From the NCBI RefSeq assembly GCF_003346715.1, contig NZ_QQPQ01000044.1, forward strand, positions 1 to 37,496: DNA of 37,496 nucleotides, given 5' to 3'. The notes beneath the pieces were generated by a model. That model was not told the origin of the DNA, did not search any database, and worked only from the letters and a program-made list of their open reading frames with translations. Position numbers and translations under genes: made by a program. Numbering within the stretch: position 1 is the stretch's first letter; every line of letters begins with the position of its first letter. Of the stretch, positions 15,394-23,784 are shown piece after piece. This DNA comes from Oceanispirochaeta sp. M1 (GTDB lineage Bacteria > Spirochaetota > Spirochaetia > DSM-2461).

Positions 15394-16839
15394 ATGAAAC
15401 AAAAGATTTTTGGCCTGCTTTTGGTCTTATCAACAGTACTTGTGTTGACGGGCTGCCCTAATGACACAAAACCCCTGAGCAACAACGCGGACCTGTCCGC
15501 CCTGACGGTGAACATAGGCAGTTTGAGTCCGGTTTTTGCAGCCGACACGACGGCCTACACGGTCAGTGTACCCAACGGCACGAGCAGCATTACAGTTACC
15601 GGCATCCAAGCCGATCACACGGCGACCCTGAGTACCAATAATGGTGTGTCCCTGGATCTGACTGTGGGGGATAATCCCATCATCCTTACAGTAACCGCCG
15701 CAGACGGTTCCACACAGGATTACGTGGTCACCGTATCAGTGACAGCTGCCGGTACCAGCGCGGACTTGTCCGCCCTGACGGTGAGCACAGGCAGCTTGAT
15801 TCCGGCATTTGCAGCCGACACGACGGCCTACACGGTCAGTGTACCCAACGGCACGAGCAGCATTGCAGTTACCGGGGTCCAGGCTGATACCACGGCTGTT
15901 CTCAGCGCCAATAACGGGGTGTCCCAGGATCTGACTGAGGGGGATAATCCCATCATCCTTACCGTGACAGCAGCAGACGGTATAACGGCCAAAGATTATG
16001 TTGTGATGGTTGGTACAGATTATTACTCATCTAACATTGGAATACTTATGTATGTCCCCGCGGGAACCTTCCAGCGGGATGGTGTATCGGCGGAGAACAC
16101 AAGTACGGTGAGTGCCTTCAGGATGAGTGAAAAAGAGATCACCCGGGATCAGTTCCGGGCAATCATGGGTGCCGAACCAAGTAACACTACATATTCAAAT
16201 GGAACAACCGATCCGGTGCAAATTGTAAATTGGTATCACGCCATTGCCTTCTGCAACAAGCTCAGTATTGCCGAGGGACTGACCCTTGCGTATGAGGTTC
16301 CGGGTGTGACCTTTTCCACGCTGACCTATGGCAATATTCCTACTAGTAGGGATGATGACTGGGATCTCGCCTCAGCAAACTGGACAAATACCGGCTACCG
16401 CCTTCCCACAGAAATGGAATGGATGTGGGCGGCCATGGGGGCTAGCAGTGACAGCATAGGTGGAGACATTGTGGATGGAGTAAACACCGGCGGTCATGCC
16501 AAAGCTTTTGCCGGTAGTGATGGCAGCAATGCCATTGGGGATTATGCCTGGTATAACAGTAACAGTGGCGATAAATCACATCCTGCAGGTGCCAGGGTTT
16601 CTAACGAACTTGGCCTAGACGACATGAGCGGGAATGTCTTTGAATGGTGCTGGGACTGGTTTGGTACATATCCTACGGGAGATGAAACTGATTACAAGGG
16701 AGCGACTTCGGGCACGAGCCGCGTCATTCGCGGCGGTGGCTGGCACAACAATGCTCCCAACTGCGCCGTGGCCTATCGTTGCGGCTACGAACCGAATAGA
16801 CAGATCATCGATGTCGGTTTTCGTGTTGTTCGCCCCTGA
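15394..16839 (+). CDS. paralogous lipoprotein: two cadherin-like domains plus Sumf1 domain, DGR-type variable C-terminus
   Basis: A 481-aa paralogue of the preceding lipoprotein with the same signal peptide and lipobox (VLTGC) but two cadherin-like repeats in tandem (about residues 30-120 and 121-205, nearly identical at DNA level to each other and to the one in the first gene). The Sumf1 domain follows: FRMSEKEITRDQFRAIMG, GYRLPTEMEWMWAAMG, ELGLDDMSGNVFEWCWDW, RGGGWHNNAPNC and VGFRVVRP. Here too the second FGE cysteine is missing. Start 15394 is preceded by GGAGAG. Tandem duplication with loss or gain of one beta-sandwich unit explains the length difference. Confidence 0.85.
   Translation: MKQKIFGLLLVLSTVLVLTGCPNDTKPLSNNADLSALTVNIGSLSPVFAADTTAYTVSVPNGTSSITVTGIQADHTATLSTNNGVSLDLTVGDNPIILTVTAADGSTQDYVVTVSVTAAGTSADLSALTVSTGSLIPAFAADTTAYTVSVPNGTSSIAVTGVQADTTAVLSANNGVSQDLTEGDNPIILTVTAADGITAKDYVVMVGTDYYSSNIGILMYVPAGTFQRDGVSAENTSTVSAFRMSEKEITRDQFRAIMGAEPSNTTYSNGTTDPVQIVNWYHAIAFCNKLSIAEGLTLAYEVPGVTFSTLTYGNIPTSRDDDWDLASANWTNTGYRLPTEMEWMWAAMGASSDSIGGDIVDGVNTGGHAKAFAGSDGSNAIGDYAWYNSNSGDKSHPAGARVSNELGLDDMSGNVFEWCWDWFGTYPTGDETDYKGATSGTSRVIRGGGWHNNAPNCAVAYRCGYEPNRQIIDVGFRVVRP
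16738..16815 (+). other. variable region 2 (DGR-like)
   Basis: Second variable segment, encoding GWHNNAPNC, AYRCGYEPN and RQIID before VGFRVVRP. It aligns without gaps to region 1. Cys, Arg, Pro and Gly framework codons are shared, while the differing codons are those that would be AAC-like or A-rich in a template repeat. Confidence 0.55.
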
Positions 16840-17019
16840 ATTCTGCAAAAAAAATAGCGGGACCCGAAACCCTTTCCGACTGGAGGCGTTGAGCCGCAGG
16901 GAGATAAGGGGATCGGGGGACTGCGCAGAAGTTGTTAAAATAGACTGCTGAGATTGACATAAAAGCGTCCAATTTAGGAATTATTATTTTATTTATGAAC
17001 AAAATCTCTCTGGAGAAAA
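16816..17019 (+). repeat. direct repeat, copy 2, ending in an orphan third leader
   Basis: Second copy of the block at 15188-15391. It ends with the same pre-gene leader (ATGAACAAAATCTCTCTGGA), but the expected third lipoprotein gene is replaced at about 17020 by a broken beta-propeller gene. Confidence 0.75.
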
Positions 17020-18233
17020 AAGGATACAAACGCATACGGCAGTGTGGATAATGATGGAAAGATTCTGTTCACCGGCCCTTCGGCCATGACGGGACAGTGG
17101 TCATCGGCGGTACTACCATCGACAGACCTTCGTTTATCGGTAAGACAGAAGAAGGAAAAATATATCTTCTGGCTTACACTGAAATGAGTTCCGCATACCC
17201 TGCAGGTCATTCGGACAGTATTGATATAACCTCAATACGGCTTAACGGTGACGGGAGCTTTGATACCGATTTCTATAATGGCGGGATGTGTTTTATTGGT
17301 TCTAATGATTTGACAGATCCTCATACTGATTACAATGGCGGCGGGTACCTTGACAACAGTGGGAATTTTTACATTTCCGGATCTATGCATGCAAGCCGAT
17401 TGGATAATTACGATACAGATCCTTCTGATATTGGCATAAATTATCAATGGGATGGCTTAATTGCGAGGTACAATCCATGAGGAAATCTGGATACGGGTTT
17501 TGATACGAACGGAATCTATTTCAAAAATGACGGAAAAATAGCGAATACTGTGCATTCGATTACAGTTTCCTCGAATGGAGATATCATCTGGTGTGGTAGG
17601 GGCAGTGGATCAGATAATAGTCACGACATCGCATCTGTGGGTATCATTGATTCGGCTGGTATAGTAGACGATGTATTCGGAGTTTCAGGGAAATATGAAC
17701 TTGATGGAAACGGAACAGATTCATTTTTTGTCCTGACGATTGACAGCAGCGGCAGCATTTATGCCGCAGGAAAAACGGTTAGTACAAATATACCGGGAAA
17801 CAGCAATTCCGGTGAAGGAGATTTTCTGGTGGTTAAACTCGACGCATCAGGCAGCCCGTATCCCAGTTTCGGCCAAAACGGTATCTTTGTTTACGGTAGG
17901 AGCGGGGATGAAATGATTGATTCAATTGCTGTCAGTGAATCAGGAAAAATCTATGTGTGCGGCTCCAGCGCGTCCACTGATATCAGCGGTACAGTTAACA
18001 AAGGAGACCTGGATATTTTAATTCTTCGTCTCAATCCGGATGGAACATTTGACGAAACGTTTGATGAAGATGGTAAAATTATGATCGGGGGAAGAAATAC
18101 CGATATTGTGAATGAGTTGAATATAACGGAAAATGGGAGAGTCTATGTATTTGGCAGCTCTGCCTCGCCTGATATACCGGGCACCACCCTTTTCGGTTAT
18201 GATGATTTTATGATCACCGTATTTCATGATTAG
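17020..18233 (+). pseudogene. broken delta-60-repeat beta-propeller gene
   Basis: The sequence encodes tandem delta-60-type repeats (LNGDGSFDTDF..., NPDGTFDETFDEDGK, LDASGSPYPSFGQNG, each followed by strands such as SGKIYVCGSSAS), forming a beta-propeller typical of secreted proteins. Three defects are visible. The 5' end has no start or signal peptide and is joined to the leader of a third lipoprotein copy. A frame change lies near 17090: AYGSVDNDGKILFTG is in one frame and DGTVVIGGTTID in the next. An in-frame TGA at 17478 splits ARYNP from GNLDTGFDTNG, where an intact repeat would read NPxGNLDTGF. The two ORFs (17097-17480, 17550-18233) are therefore one gene's remains. It ends at 18233. 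Confidence 0.75.
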
Positions 18234-18327
18234 TCATCAGATACCAACTCAATCAGCATTTTTTAAATGGATACTCACTGCCTGGTTGTATAGCTTTGGA
18301 AAGCAGTTGATCTGTTGCCAGATTAAT

Positions 18328-18767
18328 TCATATTCCAAATATATCTTTTGCGGTAATGTTTCGAATCAGTTTTGAATTGGCATAAACATCCCGTTCCCAC
18401 TCACCTGCCTGTACGCGGTTTGCCATTGCTTTTTCCATTTCAGCTCTGCTTACACAACGGTAATTGATGCTCATTGAAAAATGAGAAGCTATGGTAATGA
18501 TCCTGTCATAGGGAATTTTGCTGATATATTGTTCTCTATGTTCTTAGAAAAATATTTTCCATGTTATCGGCTCATACAGCTAACGGCCCTTTCAACATTT
18601 TTCCATCCCATATAATTCAGATCTGTTGGTCCAGCCTACAATATGACAGGTTTGTTTAATTCTTCAGCCGCTTCAAGAATTGCTCTGACGGAATCCAGCG
18701 ACCAGAACTAAAATGCTCCCACAGCGTATCCCTCTGAATCAGCTTTCACTAAAAGGTCTTTCATCAT
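18328..18767 (-). pseudogene. relic of a class II aldolase-type gene and an unidentified C-terminal piece
   Basis: From ATGATG at 18767, one frame reads MMKDLLVKADSEGYAVGAF, TAG, FWSLDSVRAILEAAEELNKP, VIL, TAG, AGPTDLNYMGWKNVERAVS before TAA at 18564. This is the start of class II fructose-bisphosphate/tagatose aldolases (KEAxxxGYAVGAFNxxxxExxxAIxxAAEexxxPVIlq), with Asn and Gln codons turned into TAG. A second open stretch on the same strand (18540-18328) reads REQYISKIPYDRIITIASHF onward to NITAKDIFGI and stops; I do not recognise it. The middle with the zinc ligands is missing. 18234-18327 and 18768-19033 hold no gene I can support. Confidence 0.6.
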
Positions 18768-19033
18768 TACTTAACTCATCGCAACAGTCCTTTATTGCTA
18801 ACTTGTTTATTAACATTATTTCTCACGTCATTAATTAATAGATAATGATGTGCCTTTTTGATTTCCGGACACTGGCGTCTCCGTACCGCTTCAGTTCCGA
18901 TTTGACATATACCATGGCTTCTACTATGTTTGAAATTGATGCAGAAGAACGAAGTGCGTTATACCGACCGCTCAGAAAATCCGTATGAGCCGGGTGTCCG
19001 TACAAGTGAAACCACGGGACGTATGGTGAGGGC

Positions 19034-21844
19034 ATGAAAAGAACATTATCCGTCAAAACCGCAGTCATGGCGCCTTTCATTGTTGTATTCCTGCTGACTT
19101 TACTCGTCATGGGTCTCATTCTGCATAATAATTACAGATGGTTTTCTAAAGAGCAGGGGGAGCGGATCGTCAGCGCCCTTATGGACAGCTCCCAGCAGAA
19201 ATTCCACGCCATGCTTCACGACCCGCTTACTTTTAATCAGTTGTACACAGAGACAATCGCCCAGCAAAAGCTGTTCGGATCGGAAAAAATTGAACAGGTA
19301 GAGGAATATACCATCAGGATCTGCAACATCATCCTGAATGACTTCCCTCAAATCAGCGTTGTGGCCTTCGGTAATGAACAGGGAAACTACACCGGTATTC
19401 GCCTGGATCACAAAAACCGGATATTGAACCTGATGCTTCAGGACTCAAGAACAGACGGGACGTTGCGTATTTATGAAGGAGAGTCTACATATTCCGCAAT
19501 CCTCGCTGAATATGAAGACTACGATCCCAGGGTCAGACCCTGGTATGTCCCTGCGAAAGACCTGGGCCGGGCCCTATGGACGGAGATCTATGTCAATTAC
19601 GACGAACGCATGGAGGCGACCATTTCCTCTTCCCTACCCGTGTTCAACAGCAGCGGGCAACTGGAGGGCGTCTCGATTATTGATGTCAAACTTGAAGGGA
19701 TCAGTACGTTTCTTCTGGATCAGCAGAAGAAGGCTGGCGGCGCTTTTTATATCACCGATGCCCGGGGTCAGATTGTCGCTCATTCTGATGAAACCCCCGT
19801 CGTTATTCCCATAAATACACAACCCCCTTCCGGCGAATGGCATTTAGCCATAGACAGCAGGAATGAGATTATCCGGGAGACTGCAGAGTACCTGGCCGCA
19901 CAACCGGAATCCCGCGAGAAAACATTTGAGTTTGAAATACAGGGACGACCCTATGTCGGCCTGCAGAGGGAAATGGAAGAACCTGCCGGACATCAATGGA
20001 AAATGGTAATCGCCCTTCCCCAGAGTACCTATGTGGAAACCATTCAACAGCAACTGACAACGTCCTTTGCCATGATCATACTGGTTATTCTGTTTGGATT
20101 GGCATCCGGTTTTTTCATGATGAGAGAAGTCACCCGCCCCATTATTCAGAGTGCGGCCGCCGCTCACAAGTTCCAGCTCGGTACCGTAGGACCAGAGCTT
20201 GAGGATATTGGCAGTTCCCGTTTTCGTGAGACCTCCGAGCTGCTTGAGTCATTCAGCGCTATGAAATCCCGCCTTGCCAAAGCTTTCCGTGAAACAAAGA
20301 ATGCTGAGGACGAACTGCAGCGAATCAACAGGATTCAATCCCTGATTCTGGACAACAGCGCGGTGGGTATTGCATTTGTGCGTGATCGTATTTTCGAATG
20401 GGTGAATCCGAGATTGTCCGAGATGCTCGGCCTTCCACCGGATCAAGTAAAGGGAGCTTCCACTCGTATCATCTACAACTCGGACGAAGAATTCGAATCG
20501 AGAGGGCGCGAGGTGTATACAGCTCTCTCGAAAGGCTCCCGGTACGAATTTGAAATAAACATACATCGCAGAGATGGCAGCGAGTTTGATGGAAGAGTTG
20601 TAGGTAGAGCGGTTGATTCCACCCATACTCAGGAAGGTTTTATTTGGATATTCGAAGATATAACCCATCGCAAACAGTCGGAAAAGGAAAAACTGCTTCT
20701 TGAATCTCAATTGCGTCAGGCACAGAAAATGGAGGCTATCGGCCAACTGGCGGGCGGAGTGGCACACGATTTCAATAATATCCTTACGGCTCTCATCGGA
20801 TACGGTAATCTTCTGGAGGAGGAACTCGATCGGGACAGCCCGGAGCAGGCTTATGCGCAGGAGATTCTGGCGGCATCTGAAAGAGCGGCAGGTCTGACAA
20901 AGAATCTTCTGGCTTTCAGCAGAAAGCAGGTTATGGAACTGAAGCTGCTGAATGTCAACGCCATGGTCACCGGAATGGAAAAGATGCTGCGCTGGCTTAT
21001 TACGGAAGACATCGAACTGGTAACGGTGTCAGCCGACAGAGACCTGATCATTAAGGCCGATATCGTACAGATGGACCAGATATTACTGAATCTGGCCGTA
21101 AATGCGCGCGATTCCATGCCGAATGGGGGCAGACTGACCATTGAGACGGCAATATCTGAATTTGATGATGATTTTGTCCGGACCCATGGTTTTGGGGAAC
21201 CGGGAATTTACGCCTCTTTATCAGTTTCCGATACCGGAATCGGGATGGACAAAGAGACCCAGGCTAGAATTTTCGAACCTTTCTACACCACTAAAGATAT
21301 AGGAAAAGGAACTGGATTGGGGTTATCTACGGTATATGGGATCGTGAAACAGCACAATGGCTACATTTCCGTGTATAGCGAGCCGGGCATAGGGACTACA
21401 ATTCGGGTGAATCTTCCCATGGTGCAGGATTCGGAAGAGGACAACACGGCCCTTCCCATCACGGATTTGAAAGGCGGCAATGAAACGATTTTGCTTGCAG
21501 AGGACGACATCTATTCGCGTAAACTTGTCAGCCTTGTGCTCAGCGGACGAGGATACTCTGTGGTGGAATGTGTGGACGGGGTGGATGCCGTCGAACGCTA
21601 TGGCGCACTCCGGGACAAGATCGCCATGATTATACTGGATGTCGTCATGCCCCGGAAAAACGGGATGGAAGCGTACAATGAGATAAAGGCGATAAAGCCG
21701 GACGCAAAGGTACTGTTCGTCAGCGGTTACACCGCCGACATCGTTCTGGGAAAAGGGTTTTCCGATGCGGAGACCGATTTCCTTTCCAAACCTCTATCTC
21801 CGAGTATATTATTGATGAAAATCCGGGAGATCCTGGACAAATAG
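19034..21844 (+). CDS. dCache-PAS hybrid sensor histidine kinase with C-terminal receiver
   Basis: A 936-aa membrane sensor kinase. TM1 is residues 11-31, TM2 about 342-362; the ~310-residue extracytoplasmic part between has dCache features (YDPRVRPWYVPAKDLG, near residues 163-178, and the strand ISSSLPVFNSSGQLEGVSII), so it likely binds a small ligand outside the membrane. A PAS domain (about 433-545) follows, then HisKA with GQLAGGVAHDFNNILT (His578), an ATPase domain (VNARDSMPNG, VSDTGIGM, GTGLGLSTVYG) and a receiver with LAEDD and phospho-Asp869 in IILDVVMP. There is no DNA-binding output and no partner regulator nearby. The region is GC-richer than its flanks. The ATG at 19034 is preceded by GGTGAGGG. 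Confidence 0.92.
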   Translation: MKRTLSVKTAVMAPFIVVFLLTLLVMGLILHNNYRWFSKEQGERIVSALMDSSQQKFHAMLHDPLTFNQLYTETIAQQKLFGSEKIEQVEEYTIRICNIILNDFPQISVVAFGNEQGNYTGIRLDHKNRILNLMLQDSRTDGTLRIYEGESTYSAILAEYEDYDPRVRPWYVPAKDLGRALWTEIYVNYDERMEATISSSLPVFNSSGQLEGVSIIDVKLEGISTFLLDQQKKAGGAFYITDARGQIVAHSDETPVVIPINTQPPSGEWHLAIDSRNEIIRETAEYLAAQPESREKTFEFEIQGRPYVGLQREMEEPAGHQWKMVIALPQSTYVETIQQQLTTSFAMIILVILFGLASGFFMMREVTRPIIQSAAAAHKFQLGTVGPELEDIGSSRFRETSELLESFSAMKSRLAKAFRETKNAEDELQRINRIQSLILDNSAVGIAFVRDRIFEWVNPRLSEMLGLPPDQVKGASTRIIYNSDEEFESRGREVYTALSKGSRYEFEINIHRRDGSEFDGRVVGRAVDSTHTQEGFIWIFEDITHRKQSEKEKLLLESQLRQAQKMEAIGQLAGGVAHDFNNILTALIGYGNLLEEELDRDSPEQAYAQEILAASERAAGLTKNLLAFSRKQVMELKLLNVNAMVTGMEKMLRWLITEDIELVTVSADRDLIIKADIVQMDQILLNLAVNARDSMPNGGRLTIETAISEFDDDFVRTHGFGEPGIYASLSVSDTGIGMDKETQARIFEPFYTTKDIGKGTGLGLSTVYGIVKQHNGYISVYSEPGIGTTIRVNLPMVQDSEEDNTALPITDLKGGNETILLAEDDIYSRKLVSLVLSGRGYSVVECVDGVDAVERYGALRDKIAMIILDVVMPRKNGMEAYNEIKAIKPDAKVLFVSGYTADIVLGKGFSDAETDFLSKPLSPSILLMKIREILDK

Positions 21845-22463
21845 ATTTCTTTTTCAAAGAATAACAGATCAGAAACGGTTTTATCAGGATAACGTACATG
21901 AGCCTTCAGTATAACTGAATCATATGTAGGAAAATATCATGATACCATCATTAAATGCAGCAATTAGATTGCCTTATATAGTTTCATATATGTATAGAAG
22001 AATAATCTAACTATGAAATCCTTTTTTGATTGGATATGTACGTTGATCCTTTTTTCTAAAATAGTGACGCAGGAAATATTCCGTGATCTGTCCCAATCCT
22101 ACCTGTCCAGGTAACTAATTGCCTTTAGGGACTATCTTTTTTTTGTATCAGGCGGTATTAGGTACCGAATTGATTCTATGGCACCAAAGAAGGATGACCA
22201 TCAATATGTGTTTGATACAGATCCGATACTGAATCTGTATCCATCTTTTAATTTCGATTCATTTGACGTGATATTTCCGACTTCATTTCCATGCAAACAA
22301 ATCTGGAAACGATATAAATCGGGGCCGGAGAAGTTATGTGACTTAACAGGCCACTGGGCAACGGTTTTTTCTTTATCCGCTTTGCACGGCGGGTAAATTT
22401 AAAGATTGTTTGTTAGTCATCCCATATGGTCTATGTCCCCGTTCTGTTTATGACAAAGGTGGA
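21845..22463. other. 619-base stretch without a supported gene
   Basis: A 72-codon ORF (22178-22396, plus) encodes an aromatic, Pro-rich peptide (PILNLYPSFNFDSFDVIFPT) with no ribosome binding site and no family resemblance; it may be a fragment of lost coding sequence or chance. I see no terminator for the kinase, no RNA gene and no repeat. The stretch probably contains decayed DNA between the kinase and the convergent DJ-1-type gene. Confidence 0.35.
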
Positions 22464-23102
22464 TCAGTTTTCATTGCTAGACGGCAAAGTTTGCATGAGG
22501 GCAAAGAAATGTTTAGGCTCACCGGTACTAAAATATTCATACCAGGATTCCAGTGTGTTTGATTGAAAAACACCTAAATGCTCAATAATTTGTTTCGCCC
22601 ACAACAAAGCTCCGGTGGAACTTGCAGTAATAAGATTGTTATCCGCTACAGATGGCTTGTCTATATAGAAACTTTGCCCTTTATATCCAGGAGAAACCAT
22701 TTCAAGAAATCCCGGTCCATTACTGGTATGCGGACGCTTATCCAATAGCCCAACGTTGGCGAGTGCAGCGGTAGCCCCACAGATTGCACACACCATAGCG
22801 CCTAAAGAGAGAAATTCGCTTGCTTTTTCGATGATAGCGCCATGCTTTGGGTCGTTCCATGTATCTGCGCCCGGTAATAGCAACATGCTTGTTTCACTCA
22901 CAGCAATATCATCAATTAAGCAATTGGGCTCTATTGTCATCCCACCCATTGTATTGATTGGCTCCCCAGAATAACTAATCGTTTTGAGCGATACAAGTTG
23001 CTCGCCCTTTTTGAAAAATCGACCGGAATTCAGCTCCGAAATAACATACCCCAGTTCCCAGTCGGCTAAAGTATCAAGAACGTAAACATAGATATTAAAC
23101 AT
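22464..23102 (-). CDS. DJ-1/PfpI (class I glutamine amidotransferase-like) family protein
   Basis: A 212-aa single-domain protein of the DJ-1/PfpI superfamily. The nucleophile elbow is AMVCAICGATAALANVGLL, with Cys in the sharp turn after a hydrophobic strand; MLLLPGADTWND contains the PGA loop that precedes it. Members act as chaperones, deglycases, small-molecule hydratases or cysteine peptidases, so the reaction cannot be named. An AGGAGG-like site (GGAGGAATATT) precedes the ATG. It lies 48 bases after the cysteine hydrolase gene on the same strand, and both are divergent from a WYL regulator that probably controls them. Confidence 0.82.
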   Translation of the reverse strand: MFNIYVYVLDTLADWELGYVISELNSGRFFKKGEQLVSLKTISYSGEPINTMGGMTIEPNCLIDDIAVSETSMLLLPGADTWNDPKHGAIIEKASEFLSLGAMVCAICGATAALANVGLLDKRPHTSNGPGFLEMVSPGYKGQSFYIDKPSVADNNLITASSTGALLWAKQIIEHLGVFQSNTLESWYEYFSTGEPKHFFALMQTLPSSNEN

Positions 23103-23150
23103 AATATTCCTCCATTTTCATTGTGTTTCTAATTCGCAGTATTTATAATG

Positions 23151-23663
23151 TTATTGTGATTCAAAGATGTGATTAAGCAACAAGTCATTTAAGCCAATGA
23201 TTTTACTGCCTTTACTTTCATAATAACGCAGCATTTCGTCAATTTTCCTTTTATCATAACTGGTAACACAATCTGATAGGACATTGACGCCATAATTTGC
23301 TTTGCGTAAGTTGTAACAGGTCGATTTTACACAAGCAATAGCATCTGCACCTGCTATGTAGAAATCACATATCTCATTTTTACTAATAAAGTCTGTAAAT
23401 TCTTCACAGCTTAATGCGTTTCCTTTGGATTTTGTAAAAACATTTTTTGATACTATTTTTAAGTCTGAAGCGAATTCAGACCCATGTGTATTGGGCTTAA
23501 AAGTCCTTGTGCCGGCTGATAAATTTTCATGCCTTATATAAACAAGATATATTTTATTATTGACTGCCCAATCAATAGCTTTGTTGATATTGCCAATAAC
23601 ATCCTTGTAATTCTTTGTTATGTCATTTTGAATATCGATTATTACTAAGGCTTTTTTCTGCAT
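23151..23663 (-). CDS. isochorismatase-family cysteine hydrolase
   Basis: About 170 aa. The catalytic triad of the isochorismatase/nicotinamidase superfamily is readable: Asp in ALVIIDIQND (position ~10), Lys in TKSKGNALSCEEF, and Cys in GADAIACVKSTCYNLRKANY. Family members cleave amides or vinyl ethers (nicotinamide, N-carbamoyl compounds, isochorismate); the substrate is not evident here. The longer frame begins at 23729, but AGGAGG directly upstream of 23663 (start MQKKALV) fixes the start. It is the first gene of the unit with the DJ-1-type gene and divergent from the WYL regulator. Confidence 0.87.
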   Translation of the reverse strand: MQKKALVIIDIQNDITKNYKDVIGNINKAIDWAVNNKIYLVYIRHENLSAGTRTFKPNTHGSEFASDLKIVSKNVFTKSKGNALSCEEFTDFISKNEICDFYIAGADAIACVKSTCYNLRKANYGVNVLSDCVTSYDKRKIDEMLRYYESKGSKIIGLNDLLLNHIFESQ

Positions 23664-23705
23664 AGTGTTTCCTCCTGATAGGTTGATTGATTTGCTTACT
23701 TTGTT

Positions 23706-23743
23706 ATTATACGAGGTAATTGTTGACAACAGTATGGCAACAA
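23706..23743. promoter_or_regulatory. divergent promoter region with dyad operator
   Basis: On the minus strand TATAAT (23706-23711) is a perfect -10 for the hydrolase gene. TTGTTG (23720-23725) and CAACAA (23738-23743) form a 24-bp interrupted dyad at the expected -35 position; the plus-strand TTGACA (23722-23727, inside the dyad) could serve the regulator, with CATATT 17 bases later. A regulator bound here would affect both directions. Confidence 0.45.
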
Positions 23744-23784
23744 TCCATATTGATAATAAGAAACTTTTAGTAGGCGGCTATCAG

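Noticed and set aside
18930-19033. CCGTATGAGCC...TCCGTAC upstream of the hybrid kinase, faintly like group II intron domain V.
   Set aside because: The conserved domain V hairpin (GAAA tetraloop, catalytic triad pairing) cannot be formed, and no intron reverse transcriptase is nearby.
22178-22396. 72-codon ORF with an aromatic-rich sequence.
   Set aside because: No ribosome binding site, no family pattern and no neighbours to support it; described only within the intergenic stretch.
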